From: Actinomycetota bacterium
GTDB taxonomy: Bacteria; Actinomycetota; Acidimicrobiia; Acidimicrobiales; Acidimicrobilacustridaceae
Reading direction: 5' to 3'
Assembly: GCA_016185305.1 (NCBI GenBank)
Contig: JACPNV010000043.1
Location: 1-51,356 of the forward strand
DNA length: 51,356 nucleotides
Both the position numbers and the translations under genes were made by a program. Each line of letters starts with the position of its first letter. Positions within the stretch are counted from its first letter, which is position 1. The notes beneath the pieces are model-generated. The model was given only the letters and a program-made list of their open reading frames with translations. It was not told the DNA's origin and did no database searches. Below, piece by piece: positions 17,103 through 24,413 of this stretch.

Positions 17103-17139
17103 CCAATGATCTCACCCAATGATCTCACCCAATGATCTC
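17088..17139. repeat. Four tandem copies of a 13-bp unit (ACCCAATGATCTC) at the regulator start
   Basis: Copies at 17088-17100, 17101-17113, 17114-17126 and 17127-17139 are identical. On the coding strand each copy contains GTGAGATC, so each offers a GTG in a different frame. The first copy overlaps codons 1-5 of the ArsR-rhodanese gene. Slippage would change leader length and start choice. Confidence 0.95.
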
Positions 17140-17181
17140 AAGCGCTGATGCTCACGCATGAGCTTTCCTGGCTGGTCCAGT

Positions 17182-17201
17182 ATTCAAGCTACCATTTGAA
17201 T
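17182..17201. promoter_or_regulatory. ATTCAA-N8-TTGAAT operator upstream of ArsR-rhodanese gene
   Basis: A perfect 6-bp inverted repeat (17182-17187 and 17196-17201) in a locally AT-richer stretch. The form resembles ArsR/SmtB-family operators. It could control the regulator itself. A further hairpin, GCTCA/TGAGC (17150-17163), lies between it and the tandem repeat. Confidence 0.6.
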
Positions 17202-17213
17202 CGAGATCGGCCG

Positions 17214-17615
17214 TCACTGCCCCGGCTGTGCGAGCATGCGGCCGACGTCGGCTTGATGCTCGGCCATGGCGTTGATCAGCTCGCCGGATTCGAGCATCTG
17301 CCACATGGGGTCTGATTTCATCCTCTCCCGCATCTGCGGCGACACGCTCGCCTGCATCTGCTGCATCATCTCCTGATGTTGCTGCAGCATCGTGTGCAGC
17401 TCGCCGCTCTGCTCCATCTGCAGCAAGCGGTCTTGTGAAGCCGCGGCGACGTTCGTCCCCGAGGGCTGCGGCACGGTGGTGGCCTGCACCTGTGCCGCGG
17501 GTGCGTTCACGCCGTGGCTGGTGCTGTCCGAGCTCCTCGTGGCGACGACGACGAGCACGATCACGAACGTGAGGATCGTGAGCGTGAACGCGATGACCGC
17601 TGTCCGTTGTCTCAT
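17214..17615 (-). CDS. Membrane-anchored Met/Gln-rich protein
   Basis: 133 residues. An N-terminal transmembrane helix (about 6-28, VIAFTLTILTFVIVLVVVAT) is followed by a Ser/Thr/Pro linker. From about residue 65 to the end the domain is rich in Met, Gln, His and Glu: LLQMEQSGELHTMLQQHQ, MMQQMQ, DPMWQMLESGELINAM. It probably faces outside. I do not recognise a family; the Met/His density could bind soft metals such as Cu(I), or simply form a coiled helix. ATG at 17615 has AGGAGG seven bases upstream and overlaps the upstream stop (ATGA). Last gene of the cytochrome b operon. Confidence 0.75.
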   Translation of the reverse strand: MRQRTAVIAFTLTILTFVIVLVVVATRSSDSTSHGVNAPAAQVQATTVPQPSGTNVAAASQDRLLQMEQSGELHTMLQQHQEMMQQMQASVSPQMRERMKSDPMWQMLESGELINAMAEHQADVGRMLAQPGQ

Positions 17616-18076
17616 TGGTCGTCCTCCTGTTGCTGGGGGGAGAGGTGCGCACATCCGCACCTGCATCCGGCATGGCTGGTGATGCGCTGCACGACGGGCG
17701 CGAGGCGCGACGAGAGCTCGTCCCGGGAGATCCAGTCGCCGGCACCGGCGGCCATGGCAGCGTCGCGATAGGCCTCGTCGGCGTAACGGCCGATCACGAC
17801 GATGCGGCTGGCGGGGACCACCTCGACGATTCGGGGATACGACGCCGGGAACTGCGCTGCTTCGAGCACCACGACGTCGGGCCGGAGGGCGAGGACCGTC
17901 TGCTGCAACTCGTCGGGATCGGGGCCGCTGGTGGCGATCCAGCATTGGCAGCCCTGCTCGATGAGGTCGCAGATGTACCGGCGCATGGTCGGGTGAACGA
18001 CCGCGACCACGATGCGGGGCGCCTCGATCGCCGCGTCATCGATCGCTGTTGACCCGTTCACGGACGGTCCCGGCAT
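17612..18076 (-). CDS. Receiver-like protein lacking phosphotransfer residues, with Cys-rich tail
   Basis: About 154 residues. Secondary-structure pattern follows a response-regulator receiver: IVVAVVHPTMRRYICDLIE, then RPDVVVLEAA, SRIVVIGRYADEAYRDAAMAAGAGDWI. The acidic pair is absent (VV before HP), the phospho-acceptor Asp is Glu (VVLEA), the Thr/Ser position is Gly and the Lys position is Arg. There is no output domain. The tail HAGCRCGCAHLS plus GCQCW give a dense cysteine set. It probably works by protein contact or redox/metal binding, not phosphorylation. It overlaps the upstream gene by 41 bases and the downstream one by ATGA. The start may instead be GTG 18061. Confidence 0.7.
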   Translation of the reverse strand: MPGPSVNGSTAIDDAAIEAPRIVVAVVHPTMRRYICDLIEQGCQCWIATSGPDPDELQQTVLALRPDVVVLEAAQFPASYPRIVEVVPASRIVVIGRYADEAYRDAAMAAGAGDWISRDELSSRLAPVVQRITSHAGCRCGCAHLSPQQQEDDQ

Positions 18077-18266
18077 GATCGAGGACGTACAGGATGCGAG
18101 CGGCGCCGGCGAGAGCGACGAGCGAGATGGCCGCGCTCCCGAGGAACAGCCCGACCGCTCCGGGACCGGGGCTGGCCGAGAGCGCCGTGCTGATGCCACC
18201 GGCGCCCAGGGCAGCGATCCCAGCGAGGACGAAGAAGGTGATCGTGATTCGTCTCATGAGCGTCAT
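18036..18266 (-). CDS. Small two-TM membrane protein
   Basis: 76 residues with two hydrophobic segments (about 7-30 and 38-60: FFVLAGIAALGAGGI and GLFLGSAAISLVALAGAARI), ending YVLDHAGTVRERVNSDR. No family recognised. Its ATG overlaps the stop of the cytochrome b gene (ATGA), so it is probably a small partner or assembly subunit of that membrane protein. An internal ATG at 18257 (MRRITIT) is an alternative start. Confidence 0.7.
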   Translation of the reverse strand: MTLMRRITITFFVLAGIAALGAGGISTALSASPGPGAVGLFLGSAAISLVALAGAARILYVLDHAGTVRERVNSDR

Positions 18267-19528
18267 CCGAGGTGTGAGGCGACCGAGCTCACACCGGTGA
18301 TGATGGTGAACACGATCATCGTGACGAGGACGAGACCAAGCAGGGTCATGGCGACCGGGCGCTTGCGCCACGAGCGGGCGGGGTTGCGATCGATGAACGG
18401 GACCGCCGCCAAGAGGGCGAACAGGGCGGCCGAGGCCCAGATGATGGCCTGGATGCCGAACCAGTTCTCGATGGTGTAGAGCCACCAGAACATCCACGGC
18501 GGCTTGGTCACCTCGATGCCCTCGACCGGGCTGGGGCCGATGCCAGGCGGGTAGAGCACGGCCAGCACGCCGAGCACGCCGATGACGATCAGCCCAAGGG
18601 CTCCGACACGGCGAAGATGGTGCGTGAAGGGCTCGACCGGCTCGGCGGTCTCGACCGCGACCTCGACTGCGGCATCGTCGCCCGTTGCGGTCGCCAGGCT
18701 CGGGTCGGGGCTGATGCCGTGGCGTTTGATGAGCAACATGTGCGCGGCGAGCAAGGCCAGGATCAGGCCGGGGATGATGACGATGTGGGCCACGTACAGC
18801 CGCTCGAGCAGCGGGATCGACTTGGACAGGTCGGCTGAGAACCACAGGCCGGCGCCGCCGAGGAACTCACCGATCTCCAGGTTGTGACCGAGCGCCTCGA
18901 AGGACTCCTGGTCCCACTTGAGCACGGTGCCGGTGAAGACCGCACCGATCACCAGCGCGAGCATGCCGACGCCGATCAGCCAGTTGGCTTCACGGGGACG
19001 CTTGTACGAGCCGGTGACGAACACCCGCAACAGGTGCAGCACGGCGAGCACGTACATGGCTTGTGCGCCCCAGTAGTGCACGCCACGCAGGGTGCTGCCG
19101 AGCCAGACGTTCGTGATGATGTCGCGCACCGAGCCGTTCGCGGCTTCCGGTGTCGGGTTGTAGAACTGCGCGAGCACGATGCCGGTGGCGATGAGCACGA
19201 GGAGGACCGAGGCGGTGACGCCGCCGAGGCTCCACGCGATGTTGTTCGCGTGCTCGGGCACCGGGTAGCGCAGCGCGGAGAGGCCGAGACGTTCGTCGAT
19301 GACGGCCCAGGCCCGGCGTCGCCACGGTGGCTTGTCGCCGTCGCCGTCGCCGGTGGTCGGCGGTGCGGTGTCGCCGGTCGGCGGCTTGCCCTCGGCGCGG
19401 ACCGACGGCTCGACGGTGTCCGGAGGCGGACCGTCGGCGTCGGCCCGCTCCTCGACGGCGGCGCGATGCGTGCCGCCGTTGGACTCGGCCGCTTCCGCCT
19501 TCGGGTGGCGGTGGTCGATGTCGCTCAT
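18263..19528 (-). CDS. Cytochrome b (bc/b6-type), stand-alone
   Basis: 421 residues. A charged, disordered N-terminal extension of about 65 residues precedes the WRRRAWAVIDERLGLSALRYPVPEHANN entry to the membrane core. Haem-ligand His pairs are visible: GVHYWGAQAMYVLAVLHLLRVF (H-13-H) and YVAHIVIIPGLILALLAAHMLL (H-13-H). The C-terminal part has PPWMFWWLY where the quinol-oxidation motif PEWY normally lies. Such proteins move electrons between quinol and a partner across the membrane. No Rieske or cytochrome c gene is in the window. ATG has GGGAGG seven bases upstream and overlaps the preceding stop (ATGA). Second gene of a five-gene overlapping operon. Confidence 0.85.
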   Translation of the reverse strand: MSDIDHRHPKAEAAESNGGTHRAAVEERADADGPPPDTVEPSVRAEGKPPTGDTAPPTTGDGDGDKPPWRRRAWAVIDERLGLSALRYPVPEHANNIAWSLGGVTASVLLVLIATGIVLAQFYNPTPEAANGSVRDIITNVWLGSTLRGVHYWGAQAMYVLAVLHLLRVFVTGSYKRPREANWLIGVGMLALVIGAVFTGTVLKWDQESFEALGHNLEIGEFLGGAGLWFSADLSKSIPLLERLYVAHIVIIPGLILALLAAHMLLIKRHGISPDPSLATATGDDAAVEVAVETAEPVEPFTHHLRRVGALGLIVIGVLGVLAVLYPPGIGPSPVEGIEVTKPPWMFWWLYTIENWFGIQAIIWASAALFALLAAVPFIDRNPARSWRKRPVAMTLLGLVLVTMIVFTIITGVSSVASHLG

Positions 19529-20112
19529 GGATGGACCTCCCGGCGTTGGGGCCGGAAGCGCAGCGCCAGGTAGACGCCGACTGCTCCGACCAGGATCGAC
19601 AGCACGAGCACCGTCAGGTCGCGGCCTGCGAGCTCGGTCCGGACCTCGAGCGGGTCGGGAAAGGTGGCTTCGCCGGCTTGGGCGCCGGTTGCCATCGTCA
19701 TCGGCGAGGTGCCCTCGCCTGCGGTAGCGGAGCTTGGGGTGGTCTCGCCGATGGCCGGGGTCTCGGCCGAAGCAAGGTGTGGTTTGGCTCCGATGGCCTG
19801 CTCGGCGAGCGTCCGGGCGCGGTGGGGATCGTTGGCCATGAGCGCGTCGCGGGCCGAGACGACCAGCGCGACGTCGGTACCGGATTGGTCAGGGGCCGAG
19901 CTGGCATCATCCAGCTTCTCCGCCACCGACTCCATGTTGTCGGGCTCGTTGACCAGGATGGCGATGGCCTGCCGGACCAGATCCGTCGACTTGTCGGACT
20001 CGCCTTCGCCCGCGTCCGCCAGCGCGGAGGGGGCCCACGAGAACAAGACGACAGCCAGCGCGGCCAGGGCAACCACGGCACCGCGGGCGATCGAACTTCG
20101 AGTCGAATGCAT
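19525..20112 (-). CDS. Exported, C-terminally membrane-anchored protein of the cytochrome b operon
   Basis: 195 residues. Signal peptide at the N-terminus (hydrophobic core VVALAALAVVLFSWAP, cleavage near ALADA). The exported part holds a TPR-like helical pair (DLVRQAIAILVNEP; DALMANDPHRARTLAEQA), then a low-complexity Ser/Thr/Ala stretch. A final helix LTVLVLSILVGAVGVYLALRF with RPQRR anchors it. ATG at 20112 has GGAGAGG six bases upstream, better than the TTG at 20118. First gene of the operon; probably an accessory subunit that contacts the periplasmic face of the cytochrome. Confidence 0.7.
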   Translation of the reverse strand: MHSTRSSIARGAVVALAALAVVLFSWAPSALADAGEGESDKSTDLVRQAIAILVNEPDNMESVAEKLDDASSAPDQSGTDVALVVSARDALMANDPHRARTLAEQAIGAKPHLASAETPAIGETTPSSATAGEGTSPMTMATGAQAGEATFPDPLEVRTELAGRDLTVLVLSILVGAVGVYLALRFRPQRREVHP

Positions 20113-20302
20113 GTCCAACCTCTCCTTTCGGGGACTGGCTCAACCATGCCGAACATCGGGGCGCGGTGGCATCGGGCCGGACTACGGGTTCCGGTGCGGG
20201 GTCCTACGGACCGGTCAGGTGCCGGCGTCGATCCTCAGAGGAGGCCGCCGGACCAGCGCCCCCGCACCTGCGTGTTTGAACCGGACGGGACTTGTGACCC
20301 TG

Positions 20303-20333
20303 TTCGATGCCTGTCGCCCGAGCGAGCATCGAA
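20303..20333. promoter_or_regulatory. 8-bp inverted repeat in the 264-bp divergent gap 20113-20376
   Basis: TTCGATGC (20303-20310) and GCATCGAA (20326-20333) are perfectly complementary with a 15-base loop. It lies 44 bases before the DUF2892 start, so it can be an operator or a leader hairpin. The rest of the gap should hold two divergent promoters, but I find no convincing -35/-10 pair. Confidence 0.45.
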
Positions 20334-20376
20334 GGCAGAGATCCGTCTCGATCTCTCGATCAAAGGAGGTCGCGCC

Positions 20377-20667
20377 ATGAGCCGACCAACCACGCTGGCG
20401 CAAGAGTCCACCTCGCCCGCACGCCGGTTCTCGCGCCCGCCGGTGAACATCACGCCGGTCGAACGAGCCGGCCGGGTGCTGGTCGGGGCGGCCGCCGTGG
20501 GCGTGGCGATCGTGCTGCTGCTGGCCGCGTCGTCGTGGCTCGCGGTGGCGCTCGAGGTGCTGCTGGCGGCGGCCGGGCTCGATCTGGTGATCACCGGAGC
20601 CCTCGGCCACTGCCCCCTCTATCACCGGCTCGGCCACATGCCCCGCTCGCTCCGGGGCACGGCATGA
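20377..20667 (+). CDS. DUF2892-type small membrane protein
   Basis: 96 residues. A short hydrophilic start leads to NITPVERAGRVLVGAAAVG, two hydrophobic helices (about 34-55 and 57-78) and GHCPLYHRLGH, the pattern of DUF2892 (the membrane part of YgaP-like rhodaneses). Free-standing DUF2892 proteins often lie near rhodanese genes, which fits the neighbourhood. ATG has a perfect AAAGGAGG seven bases upstream. Overlaps the next gene by ATGA. Molecular role unknown. Confidence 0.8.
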   Translation: MSRPTTLAQESTSPARRFSRPPVNITPVERAGRVLVGAAAVGVAIVLLLAASSWLAVALEVLLAAAGLDLVITGALGHCPLYHRLGHMPRSLRGTA

Positions 20668-20972
20668 GCGCGCACGGCGACACGGCAACCGGGCCCGCGG
20701 CGCCCGGCGGCCATCACGCCGGCCACGGCTGGAGGATGCTCATCTGCTGCATCCCGATGATCGTCATCGTCGGCGCCCTCGTCGCCACCGGCGTCCTCGG
20801 CCCGGGCTTGTTGATCTTCGCCGCGCTCTGCGTCGGCCTCATGGCGCTCATGATGGCGGCCATGTCGGGCGACCACCCCGATCACGTGGCGCACGAGAAC
20901 ACCGCCCGCGATCACCCGACCCCCAGTCACCCGCCCCCCAGTCACCCGACGCCCGACCGCCGAGCGCGGTAG
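20664..20972 (+). CDS. Small His-rich membrane protein (DUF2933-like)
   Basis: 102 residues. GGHHAGHGWRMLICCIPMIVIVGAL begins a two-helix hydrophobic core (about 20-65) with a paired Cys in the first helix. Flanks are rich in His: GDHPDHVAHENTARDHP and a Pro/His repeat PSHPPPSHPTP. The HGW-x-ML-x-CC-x-PM pattern resembles DUF2933. The His and Cys suggest metal binding, as inference only. Co-translated with the DUF2892 gene (ATGA overlap). The Pro/His repeat comes from duplicated CAGTCACCCG units. Confidence 0.7.
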   Translation: MSAHGDTATGPAAPGGHHAGHGWRMLICCIPMIVIVGALVATGVLGPGLLIFAALCVGLMALMMAAMSGDHPDHVAHENTARDHPTPSHPPPSHPTPDRRAR

Positions 20973-20979
20973 CGCCGAG

Positions 20980-21633
20980 TCAGGCCTGGTCGAGCAGGCC
21001 TGACTCTGACGCCGCCTTGACCAGCTCGGCCCGCGAGCGCACGCCGAGCTTCTGCTGGATGTGCGCGCGGTGCGTTTCGATCGTGCGGACCGAGACGAAC
21101 AGCTCTTCGGCTGCTTGGGCGTTCGTGTACCCCTGCGCGATGAGCTTCAGCACGTCGAGCTCGCGCTCGGACAGCTCGCCTCCCGGGCCCGCCAGCCGCT
21201 CGGTCGCGGCGCCCGGGTTGTCGAGCAACGCTGCACCGAGGCGGGGATGCACGTACCGCTCGCCGGTCGCGACCTGCCGGACGGCCAGCACCAGCTCGAG
21301 GTCGGCCGCCTCCTTGATCAGGTAGCCGGTGACGCCGGCGTCGAACGCCCGCTTGAGATAGGCCACGTCGTCGTGGACGGTCAGGACGATGACGTTCGTC
21401 TCCGGGCTGGCAGCGAGGACTTTCCGGGTGGCGTCGAAGCCGGTGCCGTCGGGCAGGTTGATGTCCATGATGAACACGTCGGGGCGAGCATCGGCGGCCA
21501 GCTTCTCGGCCTCGCCGACCGAGCCAGCCTCGCCGACGACGTCGATCTCGCGGTCAACCGCCAGGATCGCACGCAACCCGCTGCGAACCACGGCATGGTC
21601 GTCGCAGATGGCGACACGTATCAACTCAGCCAA
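20980..21633 (-). CDS. NarL/FixJ-family response regulator
   Basis: 217 residues. The receiver domain has the acidic pair CDDH (11-12), phospho-acceptor Asp57 in FIMDINLPDG, a Thr in VLTVHDD and Lys near 107 in GYLIKEA. A LuxR-type HTH follows (about 150-212: LSERELDVLKLIAQGYTN, VSVRTIETHRAHIQQKLG). The start is TTG at 21633: GGAGG lies six bases upstream, inside the end of the kinase gene. The longer frame to 21768 is rejected. Overlaps the kinase gene by eight bases, so the two form a cognate pair. Convergent with the His-rich membrane gene, seven bases apart. Confidence 0.93.
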   Translation of the reverse strand: MAELIRVAICDDHAVVRSGLRAILAVDREIDVVGEAGSVGEAEKLAADARPDVFIMDINLPDGTGFDATRKVLAASPETNVIVLTVHDDVAYLKRAFDAGVTGYLIKEAADLELVLAVRQVATGERYVHPRLGAALLDNPGAATERLAGPGGELSERELDVLKLIAQGYTNAQAAEELFVSVRTIETHRAHIQQKLGVRSRAELVKAASESGLLDQA

Positions 21634-22843
21634 CGGAAACCTCCATGTGCACGCTGGTTCCCGCGCCCGGTTCGGACTGAAGGGCGAAGGTCGCTCTGGC
21701 GAGCGCCGCACGCTCGGCCATGCCGGCGATGCCGAGCGAGCTCGCCACCGCGCCGGTATCGAAACCAATGCCGTCGTCAGCCACGTCGACGACCACGGCT
21801 CGGTCGTCGCGGCGCACGGTGACGGCCGCGTGCTGCGCTCGCGCGTGGCGGACGACGTTCGTGAGCGCCTCCTGGACGATCCGGTAGATCACCGTCTCGA
21901 GCTCGGCCGGCAGCCGGCGCAGGTCGTCGAGCCCGTCGACGGCGAGCTCGACCTTGACCGAGCGCGCCGAGCTGTAGCTGGTGGTCAGGCGGTCGAGCGC
22001 CGCGACCAGGCCGATGTCGTCGAGGATCGTGGGCCGCAGCTCGAAGGCAAGCTGGCGGACGTCGTCGAGGGAGCTCACGACGAGCTCTCGCAGCTCACCG
22101 GAGCGGAGGCGGGCTTCCTCGCTGCCCGGGTCGAGCGAATCGAGAACGCCCAGGGCCAGCAGGATCGACGTGAGGGATTGGCCGATCTGGTCATGAAGAT
22201 CACGGGCGACCCGCGCCCGCTCGGCCTCTTGGGCCTGGATGACCCGCTCGAGCGCGTCTTGCTGGGCTCGAGCGCGCGCTTGGGCCGCCGCGAGCTGAGC
22301 GAGGGACTCGGCCCGCTCGCGCTCGGCGTCGACGAGCAGCGCGTTGTCGATGGCAGCCGCCGCGAAGCTGGCCAGGGCAACGATGAGCTTCTCGTCGGCC
22401 TCGTCGAAGGGACCCGATGCCTTGTCGGTCACATAGAGGTTTCCGTGGCGGCGCGAGCCCGAGCGAACCGGCACGCCGAGGAAGCTGCGCATCGCCGGAT
22501 GGCCCGGTGGGAACCCGAACGCGCGTGGATCGGCGGCCAGGTCGCCGACCCGGATCGGGGCATCGGCAACGATGACATCGCCGAGCAGTCCCCGGCCCTC
22601 GGGGTACGCGCCGATGTGTTGCGCGCTTGCATCGTCGACACCGCGGTACACGAACGTGCTGATCTGCCCGCTGACGTCATAGACCCCCAGGGCCGCATAG
22701 TTGGCACCGGCGATCTCTCGGGTGCGCTCGACGAGGCGGGACAGCAGGCGGTCGACATCGTGCTCGTAGGCGAACTCGAGCGCGGCGTCGAGCAACGAGG
22801 GCAGACGATCGTCCGAGGGTGTGGCAGCGCCGGTCAGCGACAT
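21626..22843 (-). CDS. GAF-domain sensor histidine kinase (HisKA_3, DevS/NarX-like)
   Basis: 405 residues with no transmembrane segment. A single GAF domain spans about 15-170 (YAALGVYDVSGQ, PAMRSFLGVPVRSG, NLYVTDKASGPF). A coiled linker leads to the dimerisation helix with phospho-acceptor His in ARDLHDQIGQSL (near 217). The ATPase domain has NVVRHA, VADDGIGFD and GIAGMAER. It phosphorylates the downstream NarL-type regulator. DevS-like GAF kinases sense haem-bound gases or redox state; the ligand here cannot be read. TAGCAT nine bases before ATG is a possible -10, and no Shine-Dalgarno is visible. Confidence 0.92.
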   Translation of the reverse strand: MSLTGAATPSDDRLPSLLDAALEFAYEHDVDRLLSRLVERTREIAGANYAALGVYDVSGQISTFVYRGVDDASAQHIGAYPEGRGLLGDVIVADAPIRVGDLAADPRAFGFPPGHPAMRSFLGVPVRSGSRRHGNLYVTDKASGPFDEADEKLIVALASFAAAAIDNALLVDAERERAESLAQLAAAQARARAQQDALERVIQAQEAERARVARDLHDQIGQSLTSILLALGVLDSLDPGSEEARLRSGELRELVVSSLDDVRQLAFELRPTILDDIGLVAALDRLTTSYSSARSVKVELAVDGLDDLRRLPAELETVIYRIVQEALTNVVRHARAQHAAVTVRRDDRAVVVDVADDGIGFDTGAVASSLGIAGMAERAALARATFALQSEPGAGTSVHMEVSVG

Positions 22844-22864
22844 CTGTCGGAGATGCTAGCGACC

Positions 22865-23911
22865 ATGCCTACCGGGCCGCCGAACCTCCACCTCGATCTC
22901 AGCCTCGACTTCCCACCACTTGTCTGTCTGGCCGCATGGAGATGCCAACCGGCGGGTCGCGCCGAGCGAGACACGGTCTACTGGGTCGCCCAGCTTCGCT
23001 ACCTCGGACGCACGGGCCATGCGCGACGTCCTCACCCACGTCGGCAACGACAGAGGCCGGATCGGCCGGCTGCGCACGGTGCTCGCCATGCTGGCGGTGG
23101 ATGCAAGTTCGCGCAGATGAACTTCCGCACGGGCTGTGAAGTCACAGACGTGCTCCATGTCCTGGCTCAGGTGATCGCCCTGCTGCACAGCCCCGAGGAA
23201 GCGCAGCAGCTCGCGCGCAAGCGATCGAGCGGAAAGCTACGAGCCGGCACTCGTCGACGCGTTCGTCGACGTGGCCGACGAGCTGTTCTCACGCCTCGAC
23301 AAGGTCGACCCGTGGGACGAAGTGCTCGCCTCCGAGCCTTCACCACATCGCATGCTCCGCGACCAGTCTCTCGACGACGCACTGGTTGTCGCGGCCGACT
23401 TCATCGATCTGAAGTCGCCGTACACCGGCGGACACTCGCGCGGGGTGGCGGAGCTGGCGGAAGCGGCGGCTCGGGGCCTCGGCCTCGGCGAGGACGACGC
23501 CACCACCGCCCGCCGAGCTGGTTGGGTTCACGACTTCGGCCGCACGGCGGTGCCGAACTCGATCTGGGACAAGCCGGCGCTGCTCACCCGATCGGAGCTC
23601 GATCGGGTCGAACTGCACCCGATGCTCACCGAGCAGATGCTGCGGCGCTCACCCGGCCTGGCCAAGCTGAACCCGATCGCCGCGTGCCACCACGAGAAGG
23701 CGGACGGCTCGGGCTACTGCAAGGGCCTTGCCAGCACCGCGCTCGTTCCCGCGGCGCGGGTGATGATCGCGGCCGACTGCTACCACGCCATGACCGAGTG
23801 ATCTCGGCCAAGACCGCCGATCACCACATCCAGCACATCTACACGAAGATCGGCGCGTCGACGCGCGGCGCCGCCGCGCTGTTCGCCATCCAGAACGGTC
23901 TCGCCGGCTAG
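22865..23911 (+). pseudogene. Decayed HD-GYP phosphohydrolase with LuxR C-terminus
   Basis: Fragments of one protein run in order but switch frame. 22865-23018: DTVYWVAQLRYLG. 23019-23110: DVLTHVGNDRGRIGRLRTVL. 23122-23236: VIALLHSPEEAQQLARKRS. 23237-23800: SYEPALVDAFVDVADELFSRL, DLKSPYTGGHSRGVAELAEA, WVHDFGR, then HHEKADGSGY, ending YHAMTE and TGA. 23801-23911: ISAKTADHHIQHIYTKIG, the last HTH helices of a LuxR domain. About 100 residues between MTE and ISAKTADHH are missing, and the N-terminal region is also shortened. The third piece (from 23271) could still express a 176-residue HD fragment. Full-length relatives join HD-GYP to LuxR HTH, from my knowledge of the family. Confidence 0.75.
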
Positions 23912-23942
23912 CCAGCACTCCACACCGCGTACTCGGCCCCCG

Positions 23943-24407
23943 TCACTCCACAACCAGGCGGGCAAGGCTCTCGCCTTCCTCACGCATGTGGCGGCGGATA
24001 TCGTCGATCGGAACGACAGCTCTCAAGACGCGATCGACAAGGTTCCCGACGACCGGTGTCCGATACCCCAGATGCGTCTCGGCGGTCACGTCGCAACCAC
24101 CATCGGGCGCCGGGTCGATGCGGAACCAACCGCCCGAGCGCACGAGCGAGTACGGGAACCCGATTCGATAGCTGAAGAAGCGCGGTTCCTCGGCCTCTTC
24201 CGTGATGTACAAGCCCGACAACCGAAGCCAACCGAGGAATTCGTCGCCGAAGCTCACGCCGCCCGGCGTCGTGAGCTTGCCCTTGAGGTCTCGCCAGGCA
24301 AGGTGCTCGCGGTGCCAGTCGAGGTAATGCGACTCCATCTCCGTGAAGAACGCCCAGACGCACTCTGGCGACGCTGCGACGTGCTCCGTCTCGAGCATCG
24401 AGATCAT
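23943..24407 (-). CDS. SRPBCC (START/polyketide-cyclase-like) protein
   Basis: 154 residues. ETEHVAASPECVWAFFTEMES at the N-terminus is the typical first strand and helix of an SRPBCC ligand-binding domain. Later strands include GWLRLSGLYITEEAEEPRFF and GGWFRIDPAPDGGCDVTAETH, and the C-terminal helix (DIRRHMREEGESLARL) closes the cavity. The family binds hydrophobic ligands or acts as an aromatase/cyclase or lyase; no catalytic residues are evident. ATG at 24407 has AGGAG six bases upstream, but this sequence can be sequestered in a leader hairpin. Divergent from a CoA-transferase. Confidence 0.75.
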   Translation of the reverse strand: MISMLETEHVAASPECVWAFFTEMESHYLDWHREHLAWRDLKGKLTTPGGVSFGDEFLGWLRLSGLYITEEAEEPRFFSYRIGFPYSLVRSGGWFRIDPAPDGGCDVTAETHLGYRTPVVGNLVDRVLRAVVPIDDIRRHMREEGESLARLVVE

Positions 24408-24413
24408 CGTCGA

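Noticed and set aside
17088..17139. Tandem 13-bp repeat as a CRISPR array
   Set aside because: Units are directly adjacent with no spacers and no cas gene is present.
21389..22864. Plus-strand open frame opposite the sensor kinase
   Set aside because: No domain is seen; the kinase on the minus strand explains the sequence. Only the part after 22865 has homology-like segments.
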